Source of the DNA: Mucilaginibacter_A sp965201005
GTDB taxonomy: Bacteria > Bacteroidota > Bacteroidia > Sphingobacteriales > Sphingobacteriaceae
Direction: 5' to 3'
Length of the DNA stretch: 64,000 nucleotides
Assembly: GCF_965201005.1 (NCBI RefSeq)
Contig: NZ_OZ241747.1
Location: 2,604,001-2,668,000 of the forward strand
The first letter of the stretch is position 1; each line of letters opens with the position of its first letter. The translations under genes were made by a program, and so were the position numbers. The notes under the pieces were generated by a model. The model did not search any database and was not told where the DNA came from. It worked only from the letters and a program-made list of their open reading frames with translations. Of this stretch, positions 42,250-50,678 are shown piece after piece.

Positions 42250-42462
42250 ATGAAAAATAAAGTATTTACTTATCAGGATGAACTAATTAAAATATCAGTC
42301 AAAAATCAAATTAATCATGCAGATACAAGCATAGAAGCAGATGTGATTATTGATGATGAAGACAAGTATAAAATCATTAAAAAAAACGGGGTTAGTGTAC
42401 CGGTAAACAAAAATTGTGTTATTGCGCCGTCCCTGTTGCTGCTGATTAATAAATGCTTGTGA
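42250..42462 (+). CDS. small hypothetical protein
   Basis: A 70-residue reading frame that I do not recognise. It starts MKNKVFTYQDELIKISVKNQ and contains an acidic stretch EADVIIDDEDKYKIIKKNG followed by a hydrophobic end (VIAPSLLLLINKCL). No signal peptide, no domain. It lies in an A/T-rich stretch between the S4 protein and dapD, and its codon use is A/T-rich like the stretch around it. It may be a real small gene or a chance frame; the ATG has no ribosome binding site of the classical type. Confidence 0.5.
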   Translation: MKNKVFTYQDELIKISVKNQINHADTSIEADVIIDDEDKYKIIKKNGVSVPVNKNCVIAPSLLLLINKCL

Positions 42463-42591
42463 TTTTCCTTCGCGCTGCTTTTTTCTCGATTTTAGGATAG
42501 CTTATTTTCCAGTCATACTTCTTTTATCGGTATATTTTTGCCGACTGGAATAACTTTACACATAGTTTCAGTATTTAAAGTAGCATTTTAT

Positions 42592-42599
42592 TATGTTTG
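42592..42599 (+). promoter_or_regulatory. candidate -7 box (TATGTTTG) of dapD
   Basis: TATGTTTG matches TAnnTTTG. A GTTTC about 22 bases upstream resembles a -33 TTTG. The box lies about 78 bases before the ATG at 42677. A GA-form 12-mer (42515-42526) lies further upstream. Confidence 0.42.
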
Positions 42600-42676
42600 C
42601 CACTATTGGGCGATGCACGTTTTATCCCTGCAACCCGCTCAAAAACAACAATATAGCAAAATAAAATTATACCGAA

Positions 42677-43495
42677 ATGTACACCGACGTAAAAAACCTG
42701 ATTGAAGATGCCTGGATTGACCGCACTTTGCTTGGTTCTAAAGACCATGTGATAGCGATTGAAAGCGTAATTGCTGATTTGGACAAGGGAAACCTGCGTG
42801 TTGCCGAACTGATTGCCGGCCGCTGGCACACCAATGATTGGATTAAAAAAGCCGTAATTATGTACTTCCCCATCCGGGAAATGACCGAAATTAAAGTTGG
42901 CCCGTTTGTTTTTCATGATAAAATGAAGCTTAAAACCGATTATAAAGAAACCGGTGTGCGCGTGGTGCCGCACGGAATTGCCCGTTATGGTGCTTATCTA
43001 GCCAAAGGTGTAATTATGATGCCATCGTACGTAAACATTGGTGCTTATGTAGATGAAGGCACAATGGTTGATACCTGGGCAACGGTGGGTTCCTGCGCGC
43101 AGATTGGTAAAAACGTACATTTAAGCGGCGGCGTTGGCATTGGCGGCGTTTTAGAACCTGTACAAGCTTCCCCCGTTATTATTGAAGATAATTGTTTTAT
43201 TGGTTCGCGCGCCATCGTGGTAGAAGGTGTGCATGTAGAGCACGAAGCGGTGCTGGGCGCAAACGTTGTTTTAACGGCTTCTACCAAAATTATCGATGTT
43301 ACCAAAGATGCGCCAAAAGAATATAAAAGCTTTGTACCGGCCCGTTCGGTTGTGATTCCGGGTTCTTACACCAAACAATTTCCGGCAGGCGAATATCAGG
43401 TTCCGTGCGCTTTGATTATCGGCAGGAGAAAAGAATCAACCGATAAAAAAACGTCGTTAAATAACGCCTTGCGCCAGCATAACGTAGCGGTTTGA
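42677..43495 (+). CDS. dapD: 2,3,4,5-tetrahydropyridine-2,6-dicarboxylate N-succinyltransferase
   Basis: A 272-residue DapD of the lysine/diaminopimelate pathway, which succinylates tetrahydrodipicolinate with succinyl-CoA. The N-terminal helical part (IEDAWIDRTLLGSKDHVIAIESVIADLDKGNLRVAELI) is followed by left-handed beta-helix hexapeptides, such as GAYVDEGTMVDTWATVGSCAQIGKNVHLSGGVGIGGVLEPVQASPVIIEDNCFIGSRAIVVEGV. Length equals the family norm (about 270). The product feeds peptidoglycan and lysine synthesis. A glycosyltransferase gene follows in the same direction 56 bases later. Confidence 0.95.
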   Translation: MYTDVKNLIEDAWIDRTLLGSKDHVIAIESVIADLDKGNLRVAELIAGRWHTNDWIKKAVIMYFPIREMTEIKVGPFVFHDKMKLKTDYKETGVRVVPHGIARYGAYLAKGVIMMPSYVNIGAYVDEGTMVDTWATVGSCAQIGKNVHLSGGVGIGGVLEPVQASPVIIEDNCFIGSRAIVVEGVHVEHEAVLGANVVLTASTKIIDVTKDAPKEYKSFVPARSVVIPGSYTKQFPAGEYQVPCALIIGRRKESTDKKTSLNNALRQHNVAV

Positions 43496-43551
43496 TTGAG
43501 GTTGAGAGAAAGAACGAAGAGTAAAAAGTTGAAAATAAAAAGGCAAAACTG

Positions 43552-44709
43552 ATGGCTGAAAGCTCAAAGCCGAACGTTCCTCTAAAAATTGGTTTTGATG
43601 CCAAACGCGCTTTCCTCAACAAAACCGGATTGGGCAATTACAGCCGGGGCGTTATTGAAGCTGTAGCCAAAAATTTCCCTGCAAACGAATACCATTTATA
43701 CACAACAAAAGTTGGCACCGGTATCTTTTCCGGCTTTTTTCGTCGGTTTAAAAAAATAAACACGCATCTGCCGGAAACCGGTATTTTTAAATCTTTTTGG
43801 CGAAGTAAGGGAATTGTGCAGGATTTGCTGCGCGATGAAATCCAGTTATATCACGGTTTAAGCCAGGAGCTGCCGATCGGGATCAAAAAAAGTGGCATAA
43901 AAACAGTAGTCACCATTCACGATTTGATCTACCTGAAATATCCGGAATACTTTGGGCCGGTCAACCAAAAAATTTATGAATGGAAAGCGCGTTATGCCTG
44001 CAAAACTGCGGATTTGATCATTGCCGTGAGTGAACAAACCAAAGCTGATTTAATACAGCATTTCAACCTCGGTCCGCAGAAAATAAAAGTGGTTTATCAA
44101 AGCTGCGATCCGATATTCCTTCAACCCAAAAATGATACGGTAAAAGAAGCAATCCGTTTAAAATACCGGCTTCCGCAGCAGTTTATTTTAAGCGTTGGCA
44201 CGATAGAAACGCGCAAAAATTTAATGCTGGCGGTAAAAGCTTTGAAAAATATCCCGGCAGAAGTAAGTTTGGTTGTGGTTGGCCGGGAAACAAAATATGC
44301 CAGGATCATCAAAAATTACCTGCTAAAAGAAGCATTGCAAAATCGCGTACTGTTTTTACCGGGTGTTTTGTTTGAGGATTTACCCGCGGTTTACCAGCTG
44401 GCCAGCGTGTTTGTTTACCCTTCCAGATACGAAGGTTTTGGCATCCCGATCCTGGAAGCTTTATGTTCGGGCACGCCTGTTGTTGCGGCAAAGGGTTCGT
44501 GTTTGGAGGAAGCAGGCGGGCCAAACAGTTTTTATGTTGATCCGGACGATGCTGTTTTTATGGCACAAAAAATCAATTTGATCTTGGAAAACGAAACCCT
44601 TCAGCAAAAAATGAAAACGGAAGGACGCCAATACGCACTTCGTTTTGAAGAAAAAAACGTTGCCCAAAATTTAATGGAAGTTTATCAAAAAGCCCTGAAT
44701 TATGCTTAG
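43552..44709 (+). CDS. GT4-type glycosyltransferase
   Basis: A 385-residue GT-B-fold glycosyltransferase of family 4. The N-terminal GFDAKRAFLNKTGLGNYSRGVIEAVAKNFP is typical of mannosyltransferase-like members. VVTIHDLIYLKYPEYF and the C-terminal VFVYPSRYEGFGIPILEALCSGTPVVAAKGSCLEEAGG contain the conserved EGFGxPxLEA donor-site motif. No membrane helix. It may serve polysaccharide synthesis further downstream, although housekeeping genes lie in between. The stop overlaps the following start by eight bases. It contains a GA-form copy (44324, LLKEAL) and an AC-form copy (44549, DAVFM). Confidence 0.88.
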   Translation: MAESSKPNVPLKIGFDAKRAFLNKTGLGNYSRGVIEAVAKNFPANEYHLYTTKVGTGIFSGFFRRFKKINTHLPETGIFKSFWRSKGIVQDLLRDEIQLYHGLSQELPIGIKKSGIKTVVTIHDLIYLKYPEYFGPVNQKIYEWKARYACKTADLIIAVSEQTKADLIQHFNLGPQKIKVVYQSCDPIFLQPKNDTVKEAIRLKYRLPQQFILSVGTIETRKNLMLAVKALKNIPAEVSLVVVGRETKYARIIKNYLLKEALQNRVLFLPGVLFEDLPAVYQLASVFVYPSRYEGFGIPILEALCSGTPVVAAKGSCLEEAGGPNSFYVDPDDAVFMAQKINLILENETLQQKMKTEGRQYALRFEEKNVAQNLMEVYQKALNYA

Positions 44710-45268
44710 AGAAGAAGTGGCGAAGGCGTTAAAAGTTGTGCAGGACGGTGGCATCATCCTCTATCCTACCGATACAATTTGGGGCATTGGCTGCGATGCA
44801 AACAATACCGAAGCGGTGCAAAAAATTTATCACTTAAAACAGCGCGATGAAAGCAAAAGCATGATTATTTTGCTGGATAACGGCAATAAACTGGCCAGTT
44901 ATGTGCGCGAAGTGCCGGAAATTGCTTACGATTTGATTGAGTTTGCCGAAAATCCGCTGACTTTGGTTTTATCCGGTGCGCGAAATATTTCCCCGGCTTT
45001 GATCAATGCGGATGGAAGCGTGGGCATCCGCGTGGTAAAGCATCAGTTTTGTGAGCAACTGATCCAGCGTTTGCGCAAACCGCTGGTTTCTACTTCGGCT
45101 AACAGCAGCGGAAAACCTTCGCCCAAAAACTTTGCGGATATCGATGCTGAAATTTTAGAAGGCGTGGATTATGTGGTGGATTTGGAGCAGCACAGTTTGC
45201 AGGAAAAAAAGCAATCAAGCATTATGAAACTGGGCACGGGTGGCCAATTCAGCTTTATCAGACGATAA
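44702..45268 (+). CDS. L-threonylcarbamoyladenylate synthase
   Basis: A 188-residue YrdC/Sua5-domain protein of the short TsaC-like form. GGIILYPTDTIWGIGCDANNTEAVQKIYHLKQRDESKSMIIL is the substrate-binding signature, and PLTLVLSG and RKPLVSTSANSSGKPSPKNF follow. The enzyme makes threonylcarbamoyl-AMP from threonine, bicarbonate and ATP for the t6A modification of tRNA. It overlaps the preceding glycosyltransferase gene by eight bases. An AC-form 12-mer pair lies after it. Confidence 0.93.
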   Translation: MLREEVAKALKVVQDGGIILYPTDTIWGIGCDANNTEAVQKIYHLKQRDESKSMIILLDNGNKLASYVREVPEIAYDLIEFAENPLTLVLSGARNISPALINADGSVGIRVVKHQFCEQLIQRLRKPLVSTSANSSGKPSPKNFADIDAEILEGVDYVVDLEQHSLQEKKQSSIMKLGTGGQFSFIRR

Positions 45269-45288
45269 TTATCCTTATTTTTATACCC

Positions 45289-45324
45289 TAAAAACAGCAT
45301 TGGCTTAGGTTGATGCTTTTTTTA
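45289..45324. terminator. 12-mer inverted pair after the threonylcarbamoyl-AMP synthase gene
   Basis: TAAAAACAGCAT (45289-45300) faces ATGCTTTTTTTA (45313-45324), an intermediate form of the word. The stem contains mismatches and is followed by TCGACC, so strength is uncertain. The right arm lies 28 bases before the cca ATG. Confidence 0.65.
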
Positions 45325-45351
45325 TCGACCAAAAACAGTGGCGGCCACAAC

Positions 45352-46767
45352 ATGAAACAACATCTTCAACATCCCGTTTTCAGCATAATTGCACAAATGG
45401 CAGCAGAAAAGCAGATGAAGGTTTTTGTGATCGGTGGATACGTGCGCGATTTGTTTTTGCAGCGGCCATCCAAGGATATTGATTTAGTGGTGTTGGGCAA
45501 CGGTATTGATTTTGCCGAAACCATCGCCCAAAAACTGAAGGTAAAAGTAGCGGTTTTTAAAAATTTTGGAACGGCCAGTTTAAAATACCAAAACCTGGGA
45601 CTTGAGTTTGTTGGGGCGAGAAAAGAATCTTACCGTACAGAATCGCGCAAACCGATTGTGGAAGACGGCACGCTGGAAGACGATCAGAACCGGCGCGATT
45701 TTACCATCAACGCGATGGCCATCAGCCTGAACCCTGAAAATTTTGGCGGATTAATTGACCCTTTTGATGGCTTGGCCGATCTGGAAAAAAAACTGATCCG
45801 TACGCCGTTAAATCCCGCAATCACTTTTTCTGATGATCCGCTGCGGATGATGCGTGCCGTTCGTTTTGCCGCACAATTAGGTTTTAATATTGATCCGGCT
45901 GCGCTGGAAGCAATCAAAAACACCCGCGAACGGATTAAAATCATCTCACAGGAACGGATCACAGACGAGCTGAACAAGATTATTTTATCGCCAAAACCAT
46001 CTGTCGGCTTTAAGATTTTGTTTGAAACCGGTTTATTGCAAATCTTTTTTCCGCAGCTTGATGCGATGCACGGGATTGAATACATCAGCGGAAAAGGCCA
46101 TAAAGATAATTTTTACCACACGCTGCAGGTTTTGGACAATATTGCCCAAAACACGCCGGACTTATGGCTGCGCTGGGCCGCGATTTTACACGATATTGGC
46201 AAACCAGCCACTAAACGTTTTGAAACCGGCCACGGCTGGACTTTTCACGGGCACGAAGACAGAGGTGCGCGCATGGTGCCCAAAATTTTTGCCCAGCTTA
46301 AACTTCCGCTGAACGAAAAGATGAAACTGGTACAAAAATTAGTACAGTTGCACATGCGGCCAATTGTGCTGGCGCAGGAAATTATAACAGATTCTGCCCT
46401 GAGGCGTTTGCTTTTTGATGCAGGGGAAGATACCGAAAGTTTGATGCTGTTGTGCAATGCAGACGTAACCACCAAAAATGAGTACAAAATAAAAAAATAC
46501 CGCAACAACTTTGAGCTGGTAAAGCAGAAGCTGAAAGATGTGGAAGAACGCGACCAGATACGCAACTGGCAGCCGCCGATTACAGGCGAAGATATTATGC
46601 TGGCTTTTGGCATTAAGGCCGGAAGGGAAGTCGGGCTGATTAAAAGCAGTATCCGCGAAGCAATTTTAGAAGGCGAAATTTCTAATTCCAGACCGGAAGC
46701 ATTAAAGCTGATGATTGAAAAAGGAGAAGATATTGGCTTAAAAGTTGTTGTTGAAATTCAAGACTAA
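45352..46767 (+). CDS. cca: CCA tRNA nucleotidyltransferase / HD-domain protein
   Basis: A 471-residue class II CCA-adding enzyme. MKVFVIGGYVRDLFLQRPSKDIDLVVLG is the nucleotidyltransferase motif (GGxVRD then DIDLVV), followed by the ERITDELNKIILSPKPSVGFKILFETG RNA-binding neck. The HD domain follows (LRWAAILHDIGKPATKRF). It adds or repairs the CCA end of tRNA. The ATG at 45352 (MKQHLQHPVFSII) was chosen over a TTG at 45310 whose codons run through the 12-mer terminator. Confidence 0.92.
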   Translation: MKQHLQHPVFSIIAQMAAEKQMKVFVIGGYVRDLFLQRPSKDIDLVVLGNGIDFAETIAQKLKVKVAVFKNFGTASLKYQNLGLEFVGARKESYRTESRKPIVEDGTLEDDQNRRDFTINAMAISLNPENFGGLIDPFDGLADLEKKLIRTPLNPAITFSDDPLRMMRAVRFAAQLGFNIDPAALEAIKNTRERIKIISQERITDELNKIILSPKPSVGFKILFETGLLQIFFPQLDAMHGIEYISGKGHKDNFYHTLQVLDNIAQNTPDLWLRWAAILHDIGKPATKRFETGHGWTFHGHEDRGARMVPKIFAQLKLPLNEKMKLVQKLVQLHMRPIVLAQEIITDSALRRLLFDAGEDTESLMLLCNADVTTKNEYKIKKYRNNFELVKQKLKDVEERDQIRNWQPPITGEDIMLAFGIKAGREVGLIKSSIREAILEGEISNSRPEALKLMIEKGEDIGLKVVVEIQD

Positions 46768-46793
46768 TTTATTTAAAATAAAAATTTATACTG

Positions 46794-47417
46794 ATGGCAG
46801 TTTACAGGTTTAAGGTGGTTTTTGAAGACTATGACGATGTTGTCAGGGAAATTGAAATCGAATCTAAACAAACATTTGAAGATTTTCACCGGATTATCCA
46901 GCAATCAACCGGTTACAATGCAGAAGCTTCATCTTCATTTTATGTGAGCAATGATTTTTGGATCAAGGGCGAAGAAATAGCTTTTATGCCATCTGCCAAA
47001 AAAACCGGACGCGGCGTAGCTTTAATGGAAAACGCTAAACTGAGCAGTTTCATTGATGATCCGCACCAAAAATTTTATTACACTTACAACTTTGATCGTC
47101 CGTATGATTTCCACATCGAACTGATCAAAATCTTGTTGGACGATGCCTCCGCAACGGTTTATCCGCGCATTGTCCGCTCTGTTGGTGATGCGCCAAAGCC
47201 TTTTGGTGCCGTGGCTGCCACGCCAGCTTCGGAAGAAACCAGCGAAGATTTTGATTTTTTGCATGAGGAAGGTTTGAACCCGGAAGATGCCGAAGATTTT
47301 ACGGAAGTAGATGATGCTGAAGGTGTACCTTTGGATGAAGATGCGGATGAATTTGCAGAAGAGTTTGATGATAATGAGCATCCGGAAGAACACAGTAATG
47401 AAAAAGACGAGTATTGA
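46794..47417 (+). CDS. pRiA4b ORF-3-like protein with acidic tail
   Basis: A 207-residue protein. Residues 1-130 match the plasmid pRiA4b ORF-3-like domain, also annotated as IS1096 passenger TnpR-like: YRFKVVFEDYDDVVREIEIESKQTFEDFHRIIQQSTGY, SSFYVSNDFWIKGEEI, YTYNFDRPYDFHIEL, and YPRIVRSVGDAPKPFG. The last 70 residues are strongly acidic (EDAEDFTEVDDAEGVPLDEDADEFAEEFDDNEHPEE). The molecular role of this family is unknown, and the IS name is historical; no transposase is nearby. It lies between cca and miaA, 26 and 36 bases away. Confidence 0.82.
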   Translation: MAVYRFKVVFEDYDDVVREIEIESKQTFEDFHRIIQQSTGYNAEASSSFYVSNDFWIKGEEIAFMPSAKKTGRGVALMENAKLSSFIDDPHQKFYYTYNFDRPYDFHIELIKILLDDASATVYPRIVRSVGDAPKPFGAVAATPASEETSEDFDFLHEEGLNPEDAEDFTEVDDAEGVPLDEDADEFAEEFDDNEHPEEHSNEKDEY

Positions 47418-47453
47418 TGCTGTTTTTATCACCTAAATTTTAGTGTAAATTAC

Positions 47454-48377
47454 TTGAACAATCCTTCCGGAAAAACTTTGATCGCTGTGTGCGGGCCAAC
47501 GGCGGCCGGCAAAACAGCAATTGCCATAAACTTAGCACAGCATTTTAAAACAGAAATTATTTCTGCGGATTCGAGGCAATTTTATAGGGAAACAGAAATC
47601 GGAACGGCAAAACCTAATGCAGAAGAATTAAATTCAGTTCCGCACCATTTCATCAATTCGCACTCTATAAAGGATAAAGTTTCTGTCGCTGATTTTGAAA
47701 CAATTGCACTCCAAAAGTTGGATGGTTTATTTCAAAAACATCCGGTTGTGATTATGGTTGGCGGTTCGGGTTTGTTTTTACAAGCTATCTATCAGGGTTT
47801 GGATGAATTGCCAAAAATCTCTGACTTTGAAAGAGAAAAATGGAACAATTTATACCAGGAATTTGGGTTGAATTATTTACAGGAACAATTGCAACTTCTT
47901 GATCCTGAATATTATCGTCAGGTTGATTTGCAAAATCCGCAACGCATTATCCGGGCATTGGAAGTTTCTGCAGTTGGAAAACCTTTTTCTTCTTTCCTTA
48001 CCAAAAACAAAAAGCAACGCCCTTTTGACATTGTTAAAATTGGAATCAATCCCGACAGGGCAATTTTATATAATCAGATTAATTTACGCGTAGATGAAAT
48101 GGTTGAAAATGGCTTGATAAAAGAAGCATCACAACTGCAACGATACCAACATCTAAACGCATTGAACACGGTTGGGTACAAGGAATTATTTGAAGCTTTC
48201 GACAAAAAAATACCGATAAAAGAAGCAATAGAAAAAATCAAACAAAACACGCGGAACTTTGCAAAAAGACAAATTACGTGGTTTAAAAAAGATTCTGAAA
48301 TTGTATGGTTTGAATCTGCAAACATAGATTTAATTTTAAGTTATCTTTCTGAAAATCAACTGTTTTCTAACTCCTGA
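47454..48377 (+). CDS. miaA: tRNA dimethylallyltransferase
   Basis: A 307-residue MiaA. The P-loop is GPTAAGKTAIA near the N-terminus, then SADSRQFYRETEIGTAKP, VPHHFINSHSIKD and VGGSGLFLQAIYQGLDELP. The C-terminal NTRNFAKRQITWFKKDSEIVWFE is the tRNA-contacting part. It adds dimethylallyl to A37 of tRNAs reading U-starting codons. The start appears to be TTG at 47454, as no ATG fits before the P-loop. Its last 22 bases overlap the convergent glycosyltransferase gene. A GA-form 12-mer (48118-48129) encodes IKEAS; an AC-form copy stands just upstream (47417). Confidence 0.94.
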   Translation: MNNPSGKTLIAVCGPTAAGKTAIAINLAQHFKTEIISADSRQFYRETEIGTAKPNAEELNSVPHHFINSHSIKDKVSVADFETIALQKLDGLFQKHPVVIMVGGSGLFLQAIYQGLDELPKISDFEREKWNNLYQEFGLNYLQEQLQLLDPEYYRQVDLQNPQRIIRALEVSAVGKPFSSFLTKNKKQRPFDIVKIGINPDRAILYNQINLRVDEMVENGLIKEASQLQRYQHLNALNTVGYKELFEAFDKKIPIKEAIEKIKQNTRNFAKRQITWFKKDSEIVWFESANIDLILSYLSENQLFSNS

Positions 48378-49354
48378 TACAACGAATCATACTGTGCAAC
48401 TATGCTTTCTTTGGAGAAACGTTTTATATTTTCAAAACCTTTTTTGATTAATTCTTCACGTAACTTTGCATTACTGATCATTTCTGAAATTCCGTTTTTG
48501 ATGGATTGTATTTCAAAAGGATCAACAAAAACGGCAGCATCACCGGCAACTTCCGGCATCGATGAACAATTGGAAGTAACAACCGGCAAACCGCAGGCCT
48601 GTGCTTCCAGTATCGGCATCCCGAAACCTTCTATCGTGGAAGTAAAAGCCAATAAATCAGCTTTTTGATATTCTGATACAAGTTCCTGCCCGGTTAAATC
48701 AAGCTTATTGATGTAATTGATTTTGAACTTTTGCAAAGTTGTAAGTTGTGTATTATTTAAGCTTCCGATAATAATTAGTTTACAATTTACATTGGAAATT
48801 GCTTCTACCAACCTTTCTATGTTTTTATTAAAAGCAGTGCCAACTTGTAATATTTGAGGTTGAATTGTGTTAAAATTTTTATCTTTTACCGGTTGATAAA
48901 TTTCAGAAATAAAGTTTGGGATTACTTTTATTTTTTGCGGATCAACCGAAACGTATTGTAATAAATCAGCTTTGGTTGCTTCAGAAATTACGGTAATTTG
49001 ATGTGCAAACTTTACCGGCAGAATGATGTAAAACCATTTTAAAATGCTTCTTTTAGCACCTTTATTTTGGTGCATAAAAGCCAGGTCATGGATGGTCAAA
49101 ACCCTTTTTTTAAACCAGGCACCTAAAATTGCATAATGCACATCACCGGATACATGTAAAATTTTACCCGGTAAAAACAGTATGCAGATCAGGTTAAGCA
49201 ACCGGTTGAAAAAAGAATTGCTGTAATACGGAAGTGTATATTTTTGGATCTTTTGTGAGATTTGCAGTGAAGATATTAGTTTATCAAAAATAAATTCGAT
49301 ACTAAAAGTATTTGGAAACTGCTTACGGTAAATCAGGGCCACTTCTTTCGTCAT
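48356..49354 (-). CDS. GT4-type glycosyltransferase (exopolysaccharide locus)
   Basis: A 332-residue GT-B-fold enzyme. RVLTIHDLAFMHQNKGAKRSILKWFYIILPVKFAHQITVISEATKADLLQYV marks the acceptor-to-linker part. LLAFTSTIEGFGMPILEAQACGLPVVTSNCSSMPEVAGDAAVFVDPF is the donor-binding part with the EGFGMPILEA motif. It is transcribed against miaA with a 22-base 3' overlap and diverges from the flippase gene. The specificity is unknown. It holds a GA-form (49044, AKRSI) and an AC-form copy (49172, ILFLP) only 117 bases apart. Confidence 0.87.
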   Translation of the reverse strand: MTKEVALIYRKQFPNTFSIEFIFDKLISSLQISQKIQKYTLPYYSNSFFNRLLNLICILFLPGKILHVSGDVHYAILGAWFKKRVLTIHDLAFMHQNKGAKRSILKWFYIILPVKFAHQITVISEATKADLLQYVSVDPQKIKVIPNFISEIYQPVKDKNFNTIQPQILQVGTAFNKNIERLVEAISNVNCKLIIIGSLNNTQLTTLQKFKINYINKLDLTGQELVSEYQKADLLAFTSTIEGFGMPILEAQACGLPVVTSNCSSMPEVAGDAAVFVDPFEIQSIKNGISEMISNAKLREELIKKGFENIKRFSKESIVAQYDSLYQELENS

Positions 49355-49388
49355 TTCGGGAATTAGTTTTTAATTATTTAAATTAACC

Positions 49389-49396
49389 TAAATTTG
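49389..49396 (+). promoter_or_regulatory. candidate -7 box (TAAATTTG) of the flippase operon
   Basis: TAAATTTG matches TAnnTTTG and ends 19 bases before the TTG start at 49416. No -33 TTTG. It lies between the divergent glycosyltransferase and flippase genes. Confidence 0.4.
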
Positions 49397-49415
49397 AGCC
49401 TTTAAAAATCAAAGT

Positions 49416-50678
49416 TTGAAACAACAAATAGCGGATGCTTATAAAAAATTAACATCGACAAACGTCATTTCTAATTTTTTCAATTTAAGCAGCATTCAGC
49501 TTTCCAACACTTTACTGCTGATTCTAAGTATTCCGATCATAACCCGTAAAATTGGCATTGAAGAATTTGGTATCATGATGTTTGCCGGCAGGTTTATGCA
49601 ATTAGCAGGCACTGTAATCAACTATGGTACAAATCAATCCGGGGTTAGGGATGTTGCCGCCAACCTTGCAAATACTAAAATACTAAGTACAGTATTTTAC
49701 AGTACTTTTTTTATACGTTTATTTATCTTTCTGATTTTTGTAACTACACTTTTAGCATTACAATCATTTTACTTTCAATACATCAATTATATTCTTATTG
49801 CAGTGCCAATTGCACTTGCAGAAGTTGTAAATCCGTTATTCTTTTTTATTGGTGTGGAAAGATTAAAAGTTTTCAACATTGCAAATTTAATTTGTAATAT
49901 TTTTACAATTGCAACAATTATTCTTTTTATACATAGGCCAACAGATGCCGCTTGGGTTAATTTTATTTTAGGCGGATTTAATGTGCTTACTTATATTGGT
50001 TTGTTGATTTATCTTCAACCAGCTTTTAAAATTAAATTTTTAATACCAAAAAAAGAAGAAATACTAACAATTGTTAAAACCAATTTTTATTTAACCATAA
50101 ACAATATTTCTGTACAATTGCAGCAATCTGTCATGATTTTTGCTTTGACCGAATGGGGAAACACATCTTTACTTGGGGCTTATTCTTTATGCGACCGGAT
50201 TATCGGACAATGCAGAAATTTGCTGATCACCATCTCAAATGCCGTTTATCCAACCACAGTAAAATACTACAATCAAAATATTAAATTATGGGATGCTTAT
50301 CGTAAAAAAACAAAGTATCTGGTTGCTGGCATATTTTTCTTGGGTTCGGTTATACTGTTTTTACTGGCTGATTTTATCATCTTTACCTTATCAAAAGAAC
50401 ACAATGCAACAGCCGTTTTCTATTTAAAAACAATGGCTATCGTACCAACTGTTTCTGCATTAAATTTTTTAAATGTGCTTGATTTATTGCTAAAAAACAA
50501 TACAGTTTATATTTTCAGGATTGCTGTTGTTTTATTGATGATCTCTGTAATAACAGCTTTTCTCTTACTGAAACTTCAACTTTTTTTATGGATTGGATTG
50601 TTTACATTGATTATCGAAGTTTGTGCTTTGCTGATGTATGAATATATGATAAAAAAACCTGCCCTGAAAAATGTATAA
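49416..50678 (+). CDS. oligosaccharide flippase (Wzx-like)
   Basis: A 420-residue membrane protein with about 12-14 hydrophobic segments and the polysaccharide-transporter profile: NFFNLSSIQLSNTLLLILSIPIITRKIGIEEFGIMMFAGRFMQLAGTVINYGTNQSGVRDVA. It belongs to the MOP/PST flippases that move undecaprenyl-linked repeat units across the inner membrane. The start appears to be TTG at 49416. It overlaps the next gene by eight bases, so both are in one operon. An AC-form 12-mer (50352-50363) encodes ILFLL in a membrane helix. Confidence 0.88.
   Translation: MKQQIADAYKKLTSTNVISNFFNLSSIQLSNTLLLILSIPIITRKIGIEEFGIMMFAGRFMQLAGTVINYGTNQSGVRDVAANLANTKILSTVFYSTFFIRLFIFLIFVTTLLALQSFYFQYINYILIAVPIALAEVVNPLFFFIGVERLKVFNIANLICNIFTIATIILFIHRPTDAAWVNFILGGFNVLTYIGLLIYLQPAFKIKFLIPKKEEILTIVKTNFYLTINNISVQLQQSVMIFALTEWGNTSLLGAYSLCDRIIGQCRNLLITISNAVYPTTVKYYNQNIKLWDAYRKKTKYLVAGIFFLGSVILFLLADFIIFTLSKEHNATAVFYLKTMAIVPTVSALNFLNVLDLLLKNNTVYIFRIAVVLLMISVITAFLLLKLQLFLWIGLFTLIIEVCALLMYEYMIKKPALKNV

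Noticed and set aside
46794..47417. pRiA4b ORF-3-like gene as part of an IS
   Set aside because: No transposase, terminal inverted repeats or target duplication nearby; the label is historical.
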